NCBI GenBank assembly: GCA_046726275.1
Contig: JBKPAF010000083.1
Span: 1-62,870, forward strand
Direction of reading: 5' to 3'
Source of the DNA: DASXTW01 sp046726275
GTDB lineage: Bacteria; Actinomycetota; UBA4738
DNA length: 62,870 bases
In this document: piece by piece, positions 36,350 through 44,162 of the stretch
Layout: each line of letters opens with the position of its first letter
How positions within the stretch are numbered: the first letter of the stretch is position 1
The notes under the pieces: generated by a model
Seen by the model: only the letters and a program-made list of their open reading frames with translations
Databases searched by the model: none
What the model was told of the DNA's origin: nothing
Position numbers and translations under genes: made by a program

Positions 36350-36423
36350 AGCTGGCGGTGGGATTCGAACCCACGACCTAGCGATTACAAGTCGCTTGCG
36401 CTACCGGACTGCGCCACGCCAGC
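36350..36423 (-). tRNA. tRNA-Thr (anticodon TGT)
   Basis: 74 nucleotides on the minus strand. The acceptor arm GCTGGCG pairs with CGCCAGC, discriminator T. The anticodon stem AGCGA/TCGCT encloses CTTGTAA with anticodon TGT. The T arm is GTGGG-TTCGAAT-CCCAC. CCA is not encoded. It lies between ligB and rlmB, with ligB convergent. Confidence 0.96.
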
Positions 36424-36471
36424 CGGCCCATCGTAACAGCGGCCATCGGCATCCCATCCTTGAATGCAGCC

Positions 36472-37218
36472 CTACTCTGACGGGCGCAGCACGTAGCCGA
36501 ACAGGGCCACAGCCAGGGCAGCCGACGCGTTCAGGGAGGCGGTTCGACCCGTCATCGGGATGGCCACCAGCTCATCGCAGGACTCTCTGACGAGCCGAGA
36601 CAATCCCACGTCCTCGGCTCCGACGACCAGGGCGAGTGGGCGGGAGGGTGGCGGCGCGTGATGGATGTCCGCCGTTGCCTTCTGGTCCAGGCCGACGACG
36701 GAGAATCGACGCTCTTTGAGGTTCTCCAGAACGCGGGAGATGTTCGCCACCCGCGCGACCGGAAGGTGGAACAGCGCTCCGGCCGAGGCTTTCACCGCTC
36801 CTGCGGACAGGGGCGCCGCCCGCCTCTTCCTGCTGATGAGCAGGGCCGCCCCCGCTGCTTCGGCTGCTCTCGCACAGGCCCCCAGGTTCTGCGGGTCGGT
36901 TATCCCGTCCAGCACCACCACGACGGCGTCAGGGTCGAAGGCGAACGAACCGACCGCACGCTCGTCCATCTCGCGCGGAGGATTCACGATCGCAGCCACT
37001 CCCTGGTTGTCCGGCAGGCCGAGCGAGTCGATCGTCGCGGGTTCCACCCAGTCGACCCCGAGGCTGCGAGTCTGCGCCTCGGCGAGGACCGACCGGAGGC
37101 CCTCGGTGGGATTGGAACCTCGAGCGACCATCAGCCGAGTCGCCCTCCCCGATCGGATGGCCTCCGCGACGGCACGGCGCCCCCCGACGGCGAATCTGTC
37201 GAGTCTGGAGTCCTTCAC
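36472..37218 (-). CDS. rlmB: 23S rRNA 2'-O-ribose methyltransferase, SpoU/TrmH family (RlmB)
   Basis: 248 residues. A substrate-binding N-terminal domain (AVGGRRAVAEAIRSGRATRL) precedes the SPOUT domain. The domain has the three SpoU motifs: LDGITDPQNLGACARAAEAAG, LALVVGAEDVGLSRLV and IPMTGRTASLNASAALAVALFGY. It methylates guanosine 2251 of 23S rRNA in the family prototype. The GTG at 37218 overlaps the ispF stop as GTGA with GAGGGG upstream; an ATG at 37257 would add 13 Gly-rich residues. In mycobacteria cysS lies between ispF and this gene; here it is absent. Confidence 0.92.
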   Translation of the reverse strand: MKDSRLDRFAVGGRRAVAEAIRSGRATRLMVARGSNPTEGLRSVLAEAQTRSLGVDWVEPATIDSLGLPDNQGVAAIVNPPREMDERAVGSFAFDPDAVVVVLDGITDPQNLGACARAAEAAGAALLISRKRRAAPLSAGAVKASAGALFHLPVARVANISRVLENLKERRFSVVGLDQKATADIHHAPPPSRPLALVVGAEDVGLSRLVRESCDELVAIPMTGRTASLNASAALAVALFGYVLRPSE

Positions 37219-37700
37219 GACCCCTCGGCCGGCGCCACGGTCACCACCGCCAGACATGCCGCCCCATCCCCCATCAGGCCCAACCCTTCGGGCCGGGTGG
37301 CCTTCACGGAGACGTCCTCGATCTGGACATCGAGCGCAGCGGCGAGGTTGCGCCGTATCTCATCCCGCCTGGCGCTGATCCGAGGCCGCTCGGCGATGAC
37401 GGTGAGGTCACACGACCGAGGCGCGGCCCCCTTCTCCGAGACCATGGCAACCACCCGGCCCAGGAGGTCGAGGCCGGCGAGCCCCTCGTAGGCGGGATCC
37501 GTGTCGGGGAAGTGGTCGCCAAGGTCACCCAGAGCGACCGCGCCCAGCAACGCGCTGGCCACCGAGTGGCACACGACGTCACCGTCCGAGTGCCCCGCAA
37601 GTCCTGGTTCGCCATCGAACCTGACCCCTCCCAGAGACAGCGACCGGTCCACCCCGAGTGGATGAACGTCGAAGCCCAACCCCACCCGCAGATCGCTCAC
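37215..37700 (-). CDS. ispF: 2-C-methyl-D-erythritol 2,4-cyclodiphosphate synthase
   Basis: 161 residues. MEP pathway enzyme that cyclises CDP-methylerythritol phosphate, part of isoprenoid precursor synthesis. The zinc motif VGLGFDVHPLG (Asp-x-His) is at the N-terminus. GHSDGDVVCHSVASALLGA supplies the third ligand His, and ATRPEGLGLMGDGAACLAVV is the C-terminal signature. GTG at 37700 overlaps the ispD stop as GTGA. Translationally coupled at both ends. Confidence 0.96.
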   Translation of the reverse strand: MSDLRVGLGFDVHPLGVDRSLSLGGVRFDGEPGLAGHSDGDVVCHSVASALLGAVALGDLGDHFPDTDPAYEGLAGLDLLGRVVAMVSEKGAAPRSCDLTVIAERPRISARRDEIRRNLAAALDVQIEDVSVKATRPEGLGLMGDGAACLAVVTVAPAEGS

Positions 37701-38398
37701 CGCAGCGCGCCCTCCACTCGCCCGGCCAGGACCTGCTCCGCTCGTCGGAGATCCTCGGGGTTGGTGATCTTGAAGTTCTCCACCTCCCCCTCGACCGCGG
37801 CAACGGCATAGCCCGCTGCCTCCACCAGCATCCCGTCGTCGGTCCCCTCTTCGCCTCGCCGCACGGCTCGGGCATGTGCCTCCTCCAGGGCCCTGAGCTC
37901 GAAGGCTTGAGGGGTCTGCGCCAGGCCCACCTGGGCCCGAGGCAGCGTCCGGAGCACTCGGCCGCCATGCACCAGCTTCACCGTGTCCGGAGAAGGGACG
38001 ACCGGGATGCACCCCTCGACGCCAGAAAGGCCGTCAACGACCCGACGGAACAGCTCCGCGGTTGCGAGCGGACGCGCGGCGTCGTGACACAGGACGACGT
38101 CAGGGCCCCGGCCGAGTTCCTCCAACCCGAGACGAACCGACTCCTGGCGGGTCCTCCCACCCGGCACCACGGACTCGATCCGAATGGCCGGGGATCGTTC
38201 CCGGACCAGCGATTCGAACCGGGAACGAGCGGCCTCGGGGACGACCAGGACTGCGGCTTCGGCGACACCGGAAGCCGCGACCACCTCGAGCGCGTGCAGC
38301 AGCATGGGGCGCCCACGCAACGGGACCAGGGCCTTGGGTGTCTCAGCGCCCAGGCGATCCCCTGATCCTGCTGCCAGAACCAGGGCCACGGTCTTCAC
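37697..38398 (-). CDS. ispD: 2-C-methyl-D-erythritol 4-phosphate cytidylyltransferase
   Basis: 233 residues. Makes CDP-methylerythritol in the MEP pathway. Motifs: ALVLAAGSGDRLG (CTP binding), PKALVPLRGRPML, VPGGRTRQESVRLGL, VLCHDAARPLAT and FKITNPEDLRRAE. GTG at 38398 with GAGGAGG five bases upstream marks the start. It begins the coupled run ispD-ispF-rlmB; the PIN/TRAM gene ends 102 bases upstream. Confidence 0.96.
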   Translation of the reverse strand: MKTVALVLAAGSGDRLGAETPKALVPLRGRPMLLHALEVVAASGVAEAAVLVVPEAARSRFESLVRERSPAIRIESVVPGGRTRQESVRLGLEELGRGPDVVLCHDAARPLATAELFRRVVDGLSGVEGCIPVVPSPDTVKLVHGGRVLRTLPRAQVGLAQTPQAFELRALEEAHARAVRRGEEGTDDGMLVEAAGYAVAAVEGEVENFKITNPEDLRRAEQVLAGRVEGALR

Positions 38399-38500
38399 CG
38401 AGCCTCCTCGCGTCGGGACATGAGGCTGCACGCTTTCGCCGACATCCACCGTAGAGCGTAATGGGTCGGGGGATCGGTCCGGCCGAGACGAGAGCTCGAC

Positions 38501-39781
38501 CTAAGCCTCGGGGACGGGATCTCCCGCCACCCGGGCGAAGATGAGGCGCCCGGTCGAGGTCTGCAATGCGTTGGTCACGGTGACGGTCACCGTGTCGCCG
38601 AGGAGGTGGTCAGCCTCCTCCACCACCACCATCGTTCCGTCATCGAGGTACCCGACCGCTTGCCCTGCCTCCCTGCCACGACGGGTCAGCCGGACCGGCA
38701 CCCGGTCCCCGGATACGACCTCCGGGCGGAGCGCCTCGGCCAGAGCGTGGATCGACCGGACGGGGACGTCCAGGGCCGCCGCGACCTTGGCGAGACCGCT
38801 GTCATTGGTGATGAGCGCGGCCCCCCGCGCCCTGGCCAGCCTGACGAGCTGCGAGTCGACGGTCTGCCCGTACGACGTCCACCCTTCCTCGTCGTTGACG
38901 AGCAGCACGTCGACGGAAGGATCCTTGCGAAGGGCCACCAGCGCGTCGAGTGCCTTGCGGCCGCGAGCCCGCCTCCCAGGGTTCGACGAATCAGCCACGG
39001 ACTGGAGCTCCTCGAGCACCCCCCGGGTCAGCAGGAGCGTCCCCCCAAGAAACCCGAGCTTCACCAAAGCCATGATGCGGAGGTCCAAGATCGCGCTCGC
39101 GTCGAGCACCGACACCTCTCGCGGATTCCCTCCGGCCGCCCGAGGCTTCACACCGAACAGTGCGAAGAGCTCGTCGTTCTTGGCTCTCCCGAGCCGGTAC
39201 CCGAAGAACCCCATAGTCATGTACAGGAACGCCACCGCGGGGTACGCGGCCTTCTGGGGGAGGTGGAACAACGGGAGGGACATGAGCGTGGCCAGGATCA
39301 ACCCCACGATCAGGCCGATCCCCCCGGCGAGGATCTCCGCCGCCGGGATCCTCCTGAACTCTCGCTCCAGGTCGGAGACGGCGGACGCGGTCCTTCGTCC
39401 GAAGACCCCGCCAAGCACATACCCGACCCCAGTGCCCACGAGGATGGCCAGCAGATGAGCGCCCGAGCTGGATGGCGCGAGGTACGTGGACAGCTCCCAT
39501 CCCCCGGCCGCCAACAGCGTGACGATGATCAGGCGAACGAACTCCGCGAGGAGTCCGCCCCTGCCGGTTGCGCCGTCGCCGTTCCTCTCCGACCTGGGCT
39601 CGGGATCCCATGCTTCCTCTCGCTCAAAGAGTCCTTCGTCGGTCCCGGCCTTGGCCCGCTCGGCCCAGTCGGTATGCGTGGGGTACCGGCTCTCTCCAGC
39701 TAGCTGAAGCGAGGGACGCGACGAGCCGTCGGGCGGATCCCGGCGCGCTTCCGATCGTCGAGACTTCCGCGATCCTTCCAT
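38501..39781 (-). CDS. YacL-like PIN/TRAM-domain membrane protein
   Basis: 426 residues. A charged, probably disordered N-terminus of about 75 residues is followed by four membrane segments (residues about 80-200). A PIN nuclease-like domain comes next (SVLDASAILDLRIMALV; DVLLVNDEEGW; AALITNDSGLAKVAA, acidic residues intact), then a TRAM RNA-binding domain (VRLTRRGREAGQAVGYLDDGTMVVVE). This is the YacL arrangement, often beside carD and ispD. It may be a membrane-bound ribonuclease; the family is poorly characterised. ATG 39781 is used; a start nearer the first membrane segment is possible. Confidence 0.9.
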   Translation of the reverse strand: MEGSRKSRRSEARRDPPDGSSRPSLQLAGESRYPTHTDWAERAKAGTDEGLFEREEAWDPEPRSERNGDGATGRGGLLAEFVRLIIVTLLAAGGWELSTYLAPSSSGAHLLAILVGTGVGYVLGGVFGRRTASAVSDLEREFRRIPAAEILAGGIGLIVGLILATLMSLPLFHLPQKAAYPAVAFLYMTMGFFGYRLGRAKNDELFALFGVKPRAAGGNPREVSVLDASAILDLRIMALVKLGFLGGTLLLTRGVLEELQSVADSSNPGRRARGRKALDALVALRKDPSVDVLLVNDEEGWTSYGQTVDSQLVRLARARGAALITNDSGLAKVAAALDVPVRSIHALAEALRPEVVSGDRVPVRLTRRGREAGQAVGYLDDGTMVVVEEADHLLGDTVTVTVTNALQTSTGRLIFARVAGDPVPEA

Positions 39782-39814
39782 GCCCCGATTTTCGACGGGC
39801 CATGGCGGAGCCTT

Positions 39815-39836
39815 GAAAAAACGCCTTGGGAGGCGT
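39815..39836 (-). terminator. intrinsic terminator after carD
   Basis: On the minus strand ACGCCT-CCCA-AGGCGT forms a 6-bp stem with a 4-base loop, followed at once by TTTTT. It lies 62 bases after the carD stop and before the PIN/TRAM gene, so carD can be made as a short single-gene transcript. Confidence 0.8.
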
Positions 39837-39898
39837 CGATCGAAGGAGCGCGGCGCCTTACGGGGTGAATCGGAAGGATGGCAGGACTTCAGTGTGAG

Positions 39899-40393
39899 CT
39901 ACGAGGCGGAGCGAGCGTCCTCCAGCACCTTGTCCAACATGGCCTCGGCCTTCTCCTCAGTTGAGTCGAAGGCGAACGTCAGCTCGGAGATCAGGATCTG
40001 GCGAGCCTTGGCCAGCATGTGCTTCTCCCCGGCCGACAGGCCCTTCTCCTTCTCCCGGATCGAAAGGTTCCTGACGACCTCGGCAACCTGATAGATGTCG
40101 CCCGAGCTCAGCTTGGCGAGATTGGTCTTGTACCGGCGGCTCCAGTTGGTCGCGATAGTCTCCTCCTCCTCGCGGAGAAGGTCGAAGACCTTCTTGACCT
40201 CTCGTTTGGAAACGACCCCCCGCAGCCCGACTTCCTCCGTGTTGTCCACCGGAACCATCAGGGTGAGGTCGCCATGAGCAAGCCGAAGCTTGAAATAGGT
40301 CCTCCGCTCGCCGAATATCTCCCGTTCCACAAGGTCTTCGATTACAGCCGCTCCGTGGTGCGGATAGACGACCTTGTCTCCCTTGGTGAACAC
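39899..40393 (-). CDS. carD: CarD-family RNA polymerase-binding transcription regulator
   Basis: 164 residues. The N-terminal Tudor-like RNAP interaction domain begins VFTKGDKVVYPHHGAAVIED, with YFKLRLAHGDLTLMVPVDN. The C-terminal helical DNA-binding domain has EEETIATNWSRRYKTNLAKL, including the Trp that wedges into the promoter minor groove, and LSAGEKHMLAKARQILISEL. In mycobacteria CarD stabilises open complexes at rRNA and many other promoters. GTG at 40393 with GAGGGAG upstream decides the start. Own promoter and own terminator. Confidence 0.95.
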   Translation of the reverse strand: MFTKGDKVVYPHHGAAVIEDLVEREIFGERRTYFKLRLAHGDLTLMVPVDNTEEVGLRGVVSKREVKKVFDLLREEEETIATNWSRRYKTNLAKLSSGDIYQVAEVVRNLSIREKEKGLSAGEKHMLAKARQILISELTFAFDSTEEKAEAMLDKVLEDARSAS

Positions 40394-40434
40394 AGGACTC
40401 CCTCGTCGGCGAGACGATTTCGTTCGGTTACAGA

Positions 40435-40464
40435 AGGATAGCACGCCGGAGGTGCCCGTTGCAA
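40435..40464 (-). promoter_or_regulatory. probable carD promoter
   Basis: Minus strand: TTGCAA (40459-40464) and TATCCT (40435-40440) separated by 18 bases, about 42 bases before the carD GTG. Identified by eye against the sigma70 consensus. Confidence 0.5.
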
Positions 40465-40520
40465 CTCAAAAGCCCTGGTCAGGGCCCATATCGTTGGGCG
40501 ACTCCAATCCCCGCTCCGGC

Positions 40521-41879
40521 TCATCCCGTAGCTGGGCCCTTTCGGGCGACGGTGGATAGCGCCTCGCGCACGCTCGAGACTGGGACCAGGCGCAGACCGG
40601 GAGGCGGCCGATCTGGCGACGGCCCAATGGAGGGGACGAACAGCGTGGCCAGCCCGGCCGCCCGGGCGGCCGAGAGGCGTTGGTCCATCCCACCGACCGG
40701 CCGGATCGAGCCGGTGAGCGAGACCTCTCCGACGAAGCCAGACGCTTCCGGAGGGGGTCGTCCGGTACTGGCCGAAGCCAGCGCTGCCGCCATGGCGAGG
40801 TCGGCTCCCGGATCGTCCAGGCGGAGGCCTCCGGGACAGGCCCCGAAGAGCTCCGAACGCATGAGGCCGAGCTTGAACGCTCGATCGGTCACCGCCGCCA
40901 CGATGTGAAAACGTCTGGGGTCGAGGCCCGCCACCTGGCGCCGGGGTGGCCCGTCGGTATGGACGACGAGAGCCTGAAGGTCCAGAGTGAAGGCTCTTCG
41001 GCCGGCCAGCGCCACCGACGTCGCGCACCCAGCTTCGATCCGACCGCCGGAAAGACCCGGCGCCGCGTCCGTTTCGGCCAGGCCGCTCGGCGTCATCTCG
41101 AACCAGGCGATCTCGCCCTCCGGGCCGAATCGGTTCTTCCCGCACGCGAGGACTCGCAGGCCGGAGCGGTGATCTCCCTCGAACGTGAGGACCGTATCGA
41201 CGGCGTGCTCCAAGGTTCTTGGACCGGCCAGGTCTCCATCCTTGGTGACGTGCCCGATGAGAACCACGACGATGCCCTGGTCCTTGGCCAGTCCGATCAC
41301 CGCGTCCGCGCACGCACGAACCTGGCCGACGCCACCGGGAAGCGACTCGGACGCAGGATCCCGGATGGTGTGGATGGAGTCGACGATGAGAACGGCGGGT
41401 GATTCGGCGCGGGCCGTGTCCAGGACCTCGAAGAGGTCCCGGCCGGGGACGAACGCCAGCGACCTTCCGTCGATCCCGAGCCGCGTGGCACGAGCGGCCA
41501 CCTGGTCTCGAGCCTCCTCGCCGGAGGCGAGAAGGCAGGGGTGCCCGGCTCCGGTCAGGCGCGACGCCAGCTGGAGGAGAAGGGTCGACTTGCCGATGCC
41601 GGGCGGCCCTGCCAGGAGGACCGCCGCCCCGGGGACGAGCCCGCCGCCGAGAACGCGATCGACGCTCGGGAACCCCGTCGAGAGGCGACGATCTCCGTCA
41701 CCGGGGACCAGGGTGAGGAGGGTCGTCCGCCGAGGGGAACCATTCGCGGAACGGGCGGCTCCGCCCGCTCGCTCCTCGATCACGGTCCCCCAGCTTCCGC
41801 ACGAGGCACACTTCCCCGACCATTGCCCCGCGGGCCGTTCACAATCGGAACAGACGAAGGACCTCCGCACCCTGCCCAT
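40521..41879 (-). CDS. radA: DNA repair protein RadA
   Basis: 452 residues. An N-terminal C4 zinc finger (Cys10, Cys13, Cys24, Cys27) is followed by a RecA-like ATPase with Walker A GPPGIGKST and Walker B VLIVDSIHTI. The RadA-specific ACGKNRFGPEGEIAWFEM comes next, and a Lon-protease-like C-terminal domain ends it. RadA drives branch migration in homologous recombination. ATG start at 41879. In many actinobacteria disA follows radA; here carD does. Transcribed in the same direction as carD, which has its own promoter. Confidence 0.95.
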   Translation of the reverse strand: MGRVRRSFVCSDCERPAGQWSGKCASCGSWGTVIEERAGGAARSANGSPRRTTLLTLVPGDGDRRLSTGFPSVDRVLGGGLVPGAAVLLAGPPGIGKSTLLLQLASRLTGAGHPCLLASGEEARDQVAARATRLGIDGRSLAFVPGRDLFEVLDTARAESPAVLIVDSIHTIRDPASESLPGGVGQVRACADAVIGLAKDQGIVVVLIGHVTKDGDLAGPRTLEHAVDTVLTFEGDHRSGLRVLACGKNRFGPEGEIAWFEMTPSGLAETDAAPGLSGGRIEAGCATSVALAGRRAFTLDLQALVVHTDGPPRRQVAGLDPRRFHIVAAVTDRAFKLGLMRSELFGACPGGLRLDDPGADLAMAAALASASTGRPPPEASGFVGEVSLTGSIRPVGGMDQRLSAARAAGLATLFVPSIGPSPDRPPPGLRLVPVSSVREALSTVARKGPATG

Positions 41880-42173
41880 GCCGGAAACCCTAGCGAGTGA
41901 GTCTGACAGTCCCTGACCTGGGGAGACTGCCTCGATAGAAACCTACCTCCCTGCCAACGCCCGTAAGAGGTCATCGGGCGGCCCTGCTCATAGACCAGCT
42001 CGCGGCCTTCGAGGCCGGGCCCCTGGCCCGCGATACCGAGAGGCGCGTTTGACATTCTCCCTGGTCCGGCGGTGCAATTCAGCCTCTCATCTGATGGATT
42101 TGCCGTAGGGAGAGGGGGTGATCCCGGGGCCAAAGCACCACGAGCCACCTCACATCGGCTAGGAGGGATGCCA
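41880..42173 (+). other. intergenic region with upstream signals of the BNR protein gene
   Basis: 294 bases between the divergent radA and the secreted BNR protein. Visible on the plus strand: TTGACA at 42049-42054 and TGCAAT at 42073-42078 with an 18-base spacer, a fair promoter about 95 bases before the ATG. GCTAGGAGGG lies next to the start. I see no RNA gene. Confidence 0.4.
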
Positions 42174-43967
42174 ATGAAAGGCAAGCTCTATCGCACTTTG
42201 GGGCCGGTCGCGATCTCGTTCCTGATCGGAGCCACGATCTTCGGCTCCCAGCCCGTCAGCGTGGGCGCGAAGAGTCCCCAGAACCGCGTTCTGGCGCGGG
42301 CACTGAGGATCGAAACCGGACAGCAGAAGGCACCGAAATGGGTCATGCCGCTTTCTTCAGGCGTCATGTACACCCTTCTCCAGGCCGCAGGGATTCTCGA
42401 CGCAAGGGCTCGCAAGATCGCAGCCCCGCCGCGCTCGAGGGCCAAGACCCAGGGATGCCAGAACGTGTTCGCGGGCGGATCCCTGGGGGGCCGGAACATC
42501 CGCGTGAATCAGGACTGCTCTCGAAGGCGCCAAGCCGAAGAAGTGGTGGTGGTCAATCCCACGGACCCCAAGAACCTGGTCGCCGGACAGAACGATTCCA
42601 GGATCGGGTTCAACCACTGCGGCTACGACTGGTCGTTCGACGGTGGCAAAACCTGGGGAGACCAGGTGCCTCCCTTCTGGCAGTTCGTGATGGCCGACGG
42701 ACACACCTCGGACGCCTGTAGCGACCCAACGGCCACGTTCGACTCCAAGGGTAACGTCTACGTGGGCGGGGTCCTGTTCGATGTCGGCTCGGCGGCGAGC
42801 GCCTTCGTTGTGGCCAAGTCCAACGCGCCCAACGGAGGATCCTTCTATCACTCGACCGCCCCCGGACCGTTCCAGGAGTATCTGGACGTGCCGCTCGGGG
42901 TGATAGCAAGCGACAACGATCCCAACATCTTCCACGACAAGGAATTCATCGTGGCGGATGCCAGCGCAAGTAGTCCGAAAGCGGACAACGTCTACGGCAC
43001 GTGGACACGGTTCAGCGCCACGAACAGCCCGATCTACTTCAGCCAGTCGACCGATGGCGGGGCAACGTGGTCACCGGGTGTGGAGATCAGCGGGAACAAC
43101 CCGGCCATCTGCACGGACTTCAGTGGAGTGCCGGGAGCCTGTGATCAGGATCAGGGCTCGCACCCGATCGTCGGACCGGATGGGACCATCTACGTCGCCT
43201 TCGGGAACGGAAACACCCCGAACCCGGGCGAGAACCAAGTCCTGTTCGTGAAGTGCCCGGCCGGCAACGACTGCAGCAACTCGGCGAGCTGGTCGCAGCC
43301 GGTCAAGATCAACGACCTGATCGACAACCACCCGACCGGGCCCGACCCGAACACAGGCTGCCCGGCCGGCCGCCAGTGCCTGCCGCCCAACGGGTACAGG
43401 GTGCCCGAGTTCACGTCGATCTCGATCGCGGTCGACAACAGCAGCAACCTGACCGCCGTGTGGTCCGACTTCCGGAACGGCGGACCGCCTTGCACCGGGC
43501 CGGCCTCATCGGCCACGCCGCCTTGCGACAACGACGTGTTCTTCTCGACGTCGACCGATGGCGGCGCGACGTGGGCACCTGAGGTCAACGTGGCGCCCGC
43601 CGCGGACTTCGGACCCACAGCGCAGTGGCAGCCATGGAGCGCAGTGACCCCCGACGGGAACACCCTGTGGATCGGGTACTACGACCGCTCCTACGGCGAC
43701 TGCGAGAACACCGGGTGCAACGACATCACCATGGCGAAGGTGAGCTCCCCGAGCTCATCGCCGTCCATCGAGTACATCCGGATCACCACTGCATCGATGC
43801 CGAACCTCGTGCCGGCCAACAACCCGGCACAGGCTGGATTCCTCGGCGACTACATGTGGGTCACGGTGGACGGCACAGGCAAGCCTTACGTCGTGTGGGC
43901 CGACACGCGAGGGCTGGACAACACGGTCGAGGAGGACATCTACATCTCCTCGATCCCTTCGATCTAG
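42174..43967 (+). CDS. secreted sialidase-like BNR/Asp-box repeat protein
   Basis: 597 residues. A signal peptide or N-terminal anchor (TLGPVAISFLIGATIFGSQP) is followed by a beta-propeller-like domain. Three Asp boxes are clear: SFDGGKTW at 154-161, STDGGATW at 292-299 and 460-467. Many cysteines in close pairs (for example CPAGNDC, CPAGRQC) suggest disulfides in an exported protein. Related folds include exo-sialidases and BNR glycosidases. The sialidase Arg triad and FRIP motif are not apparent, so enzymatic activity is doubtful. ATG at 42174 has AGGAGG seven bases upstream; the ATG at 42168 would be too close to it. A strong hairpin follows the stop. Possibly a cell-surface binding or degrading protein. 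Confidence 0.85.
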   Translation: MKGKLYRTLGPVAISFLIGATIFGSQPVSVGAKSPQNRVLARALRIETGQQKAPKWVMPLSSGVMYTLLQAAGILDARARKIAAPPRSRAKTQGCQNVFAGGSLGGRNIRVNQDCSRRRQAEEVVVVNPTDPKNLVAGQNDSRIGFNHCGYDWSFDGGKTWGDQVPPFWQFVMADGHTSDACSDPTATFDSKGNVYVGGVLFDVGSAASAFVVAKSNAPNGGSFYHSTAPGPFQEYLDVPLGVIASDNDPNIFHDKEFIVADASASSPKADNVYGTWTRFSATNSPIYFSQSTDGGATWSPGVEISGNNPAICTDFSGVPGACDQDQGSHPIVGPDGTIYVAFGNGNTPNPGENQVLFVKCPAGNDCSNSASWSQPVKINDLIDNHPTGPDPNTGCPAGRQCLPPNGYRVPEFTSISIAVDNSSNLTAVWSDFRNGGPPCTGPASSATPPCDNDVFFSTSTDGGATWAPEVNVAPAADFGPTAQWQPWSAVTPDGNTLWIGYYDRSYGDCENTGCNDITMAKVSSPSSSPSIEYIRITTASMPNLVPANNPAQAGFLGDYMWVTVDGTGKPYVVWADTRGLDNTVEEDIYISSIPSI

Positions 43968-43998
43968 AGACCGAGGGGGCGGAGAGGACCCCCAGAAC

Positions 43999-44040
43999 GG
44001 CGGAGAGCCCAGCTACCCCGGGGGGTAGCTGGGCTCCGCC
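43999..44040. terminator. strong hairpin between convergent genes
   Basis: A perfect 14-bp stem (AGCCCAGCTACCCC with its complement, 2-base loop) is extended by a GGCGGA/TCCGCC helix across a 2-base bulge. It is followed on the plus strand by CTTT only. It lies 32 bases after the BNR gene stop and 123 bases past the end of clpC, so it could stop transcription from both sides. Confidence 0.75.
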
Positions 44041-44162
44041 CTTTACGACCTACCGGCGTCCCGGCAAGCCGCTTCCTCTCGATCCCTGTGGGCGAGGAGG
44101 GGACCGCTAGCGAGACCCCTCCACCAGATCCCAGAGGAAGCTTAGAGCCACGAAGCTCTTCG

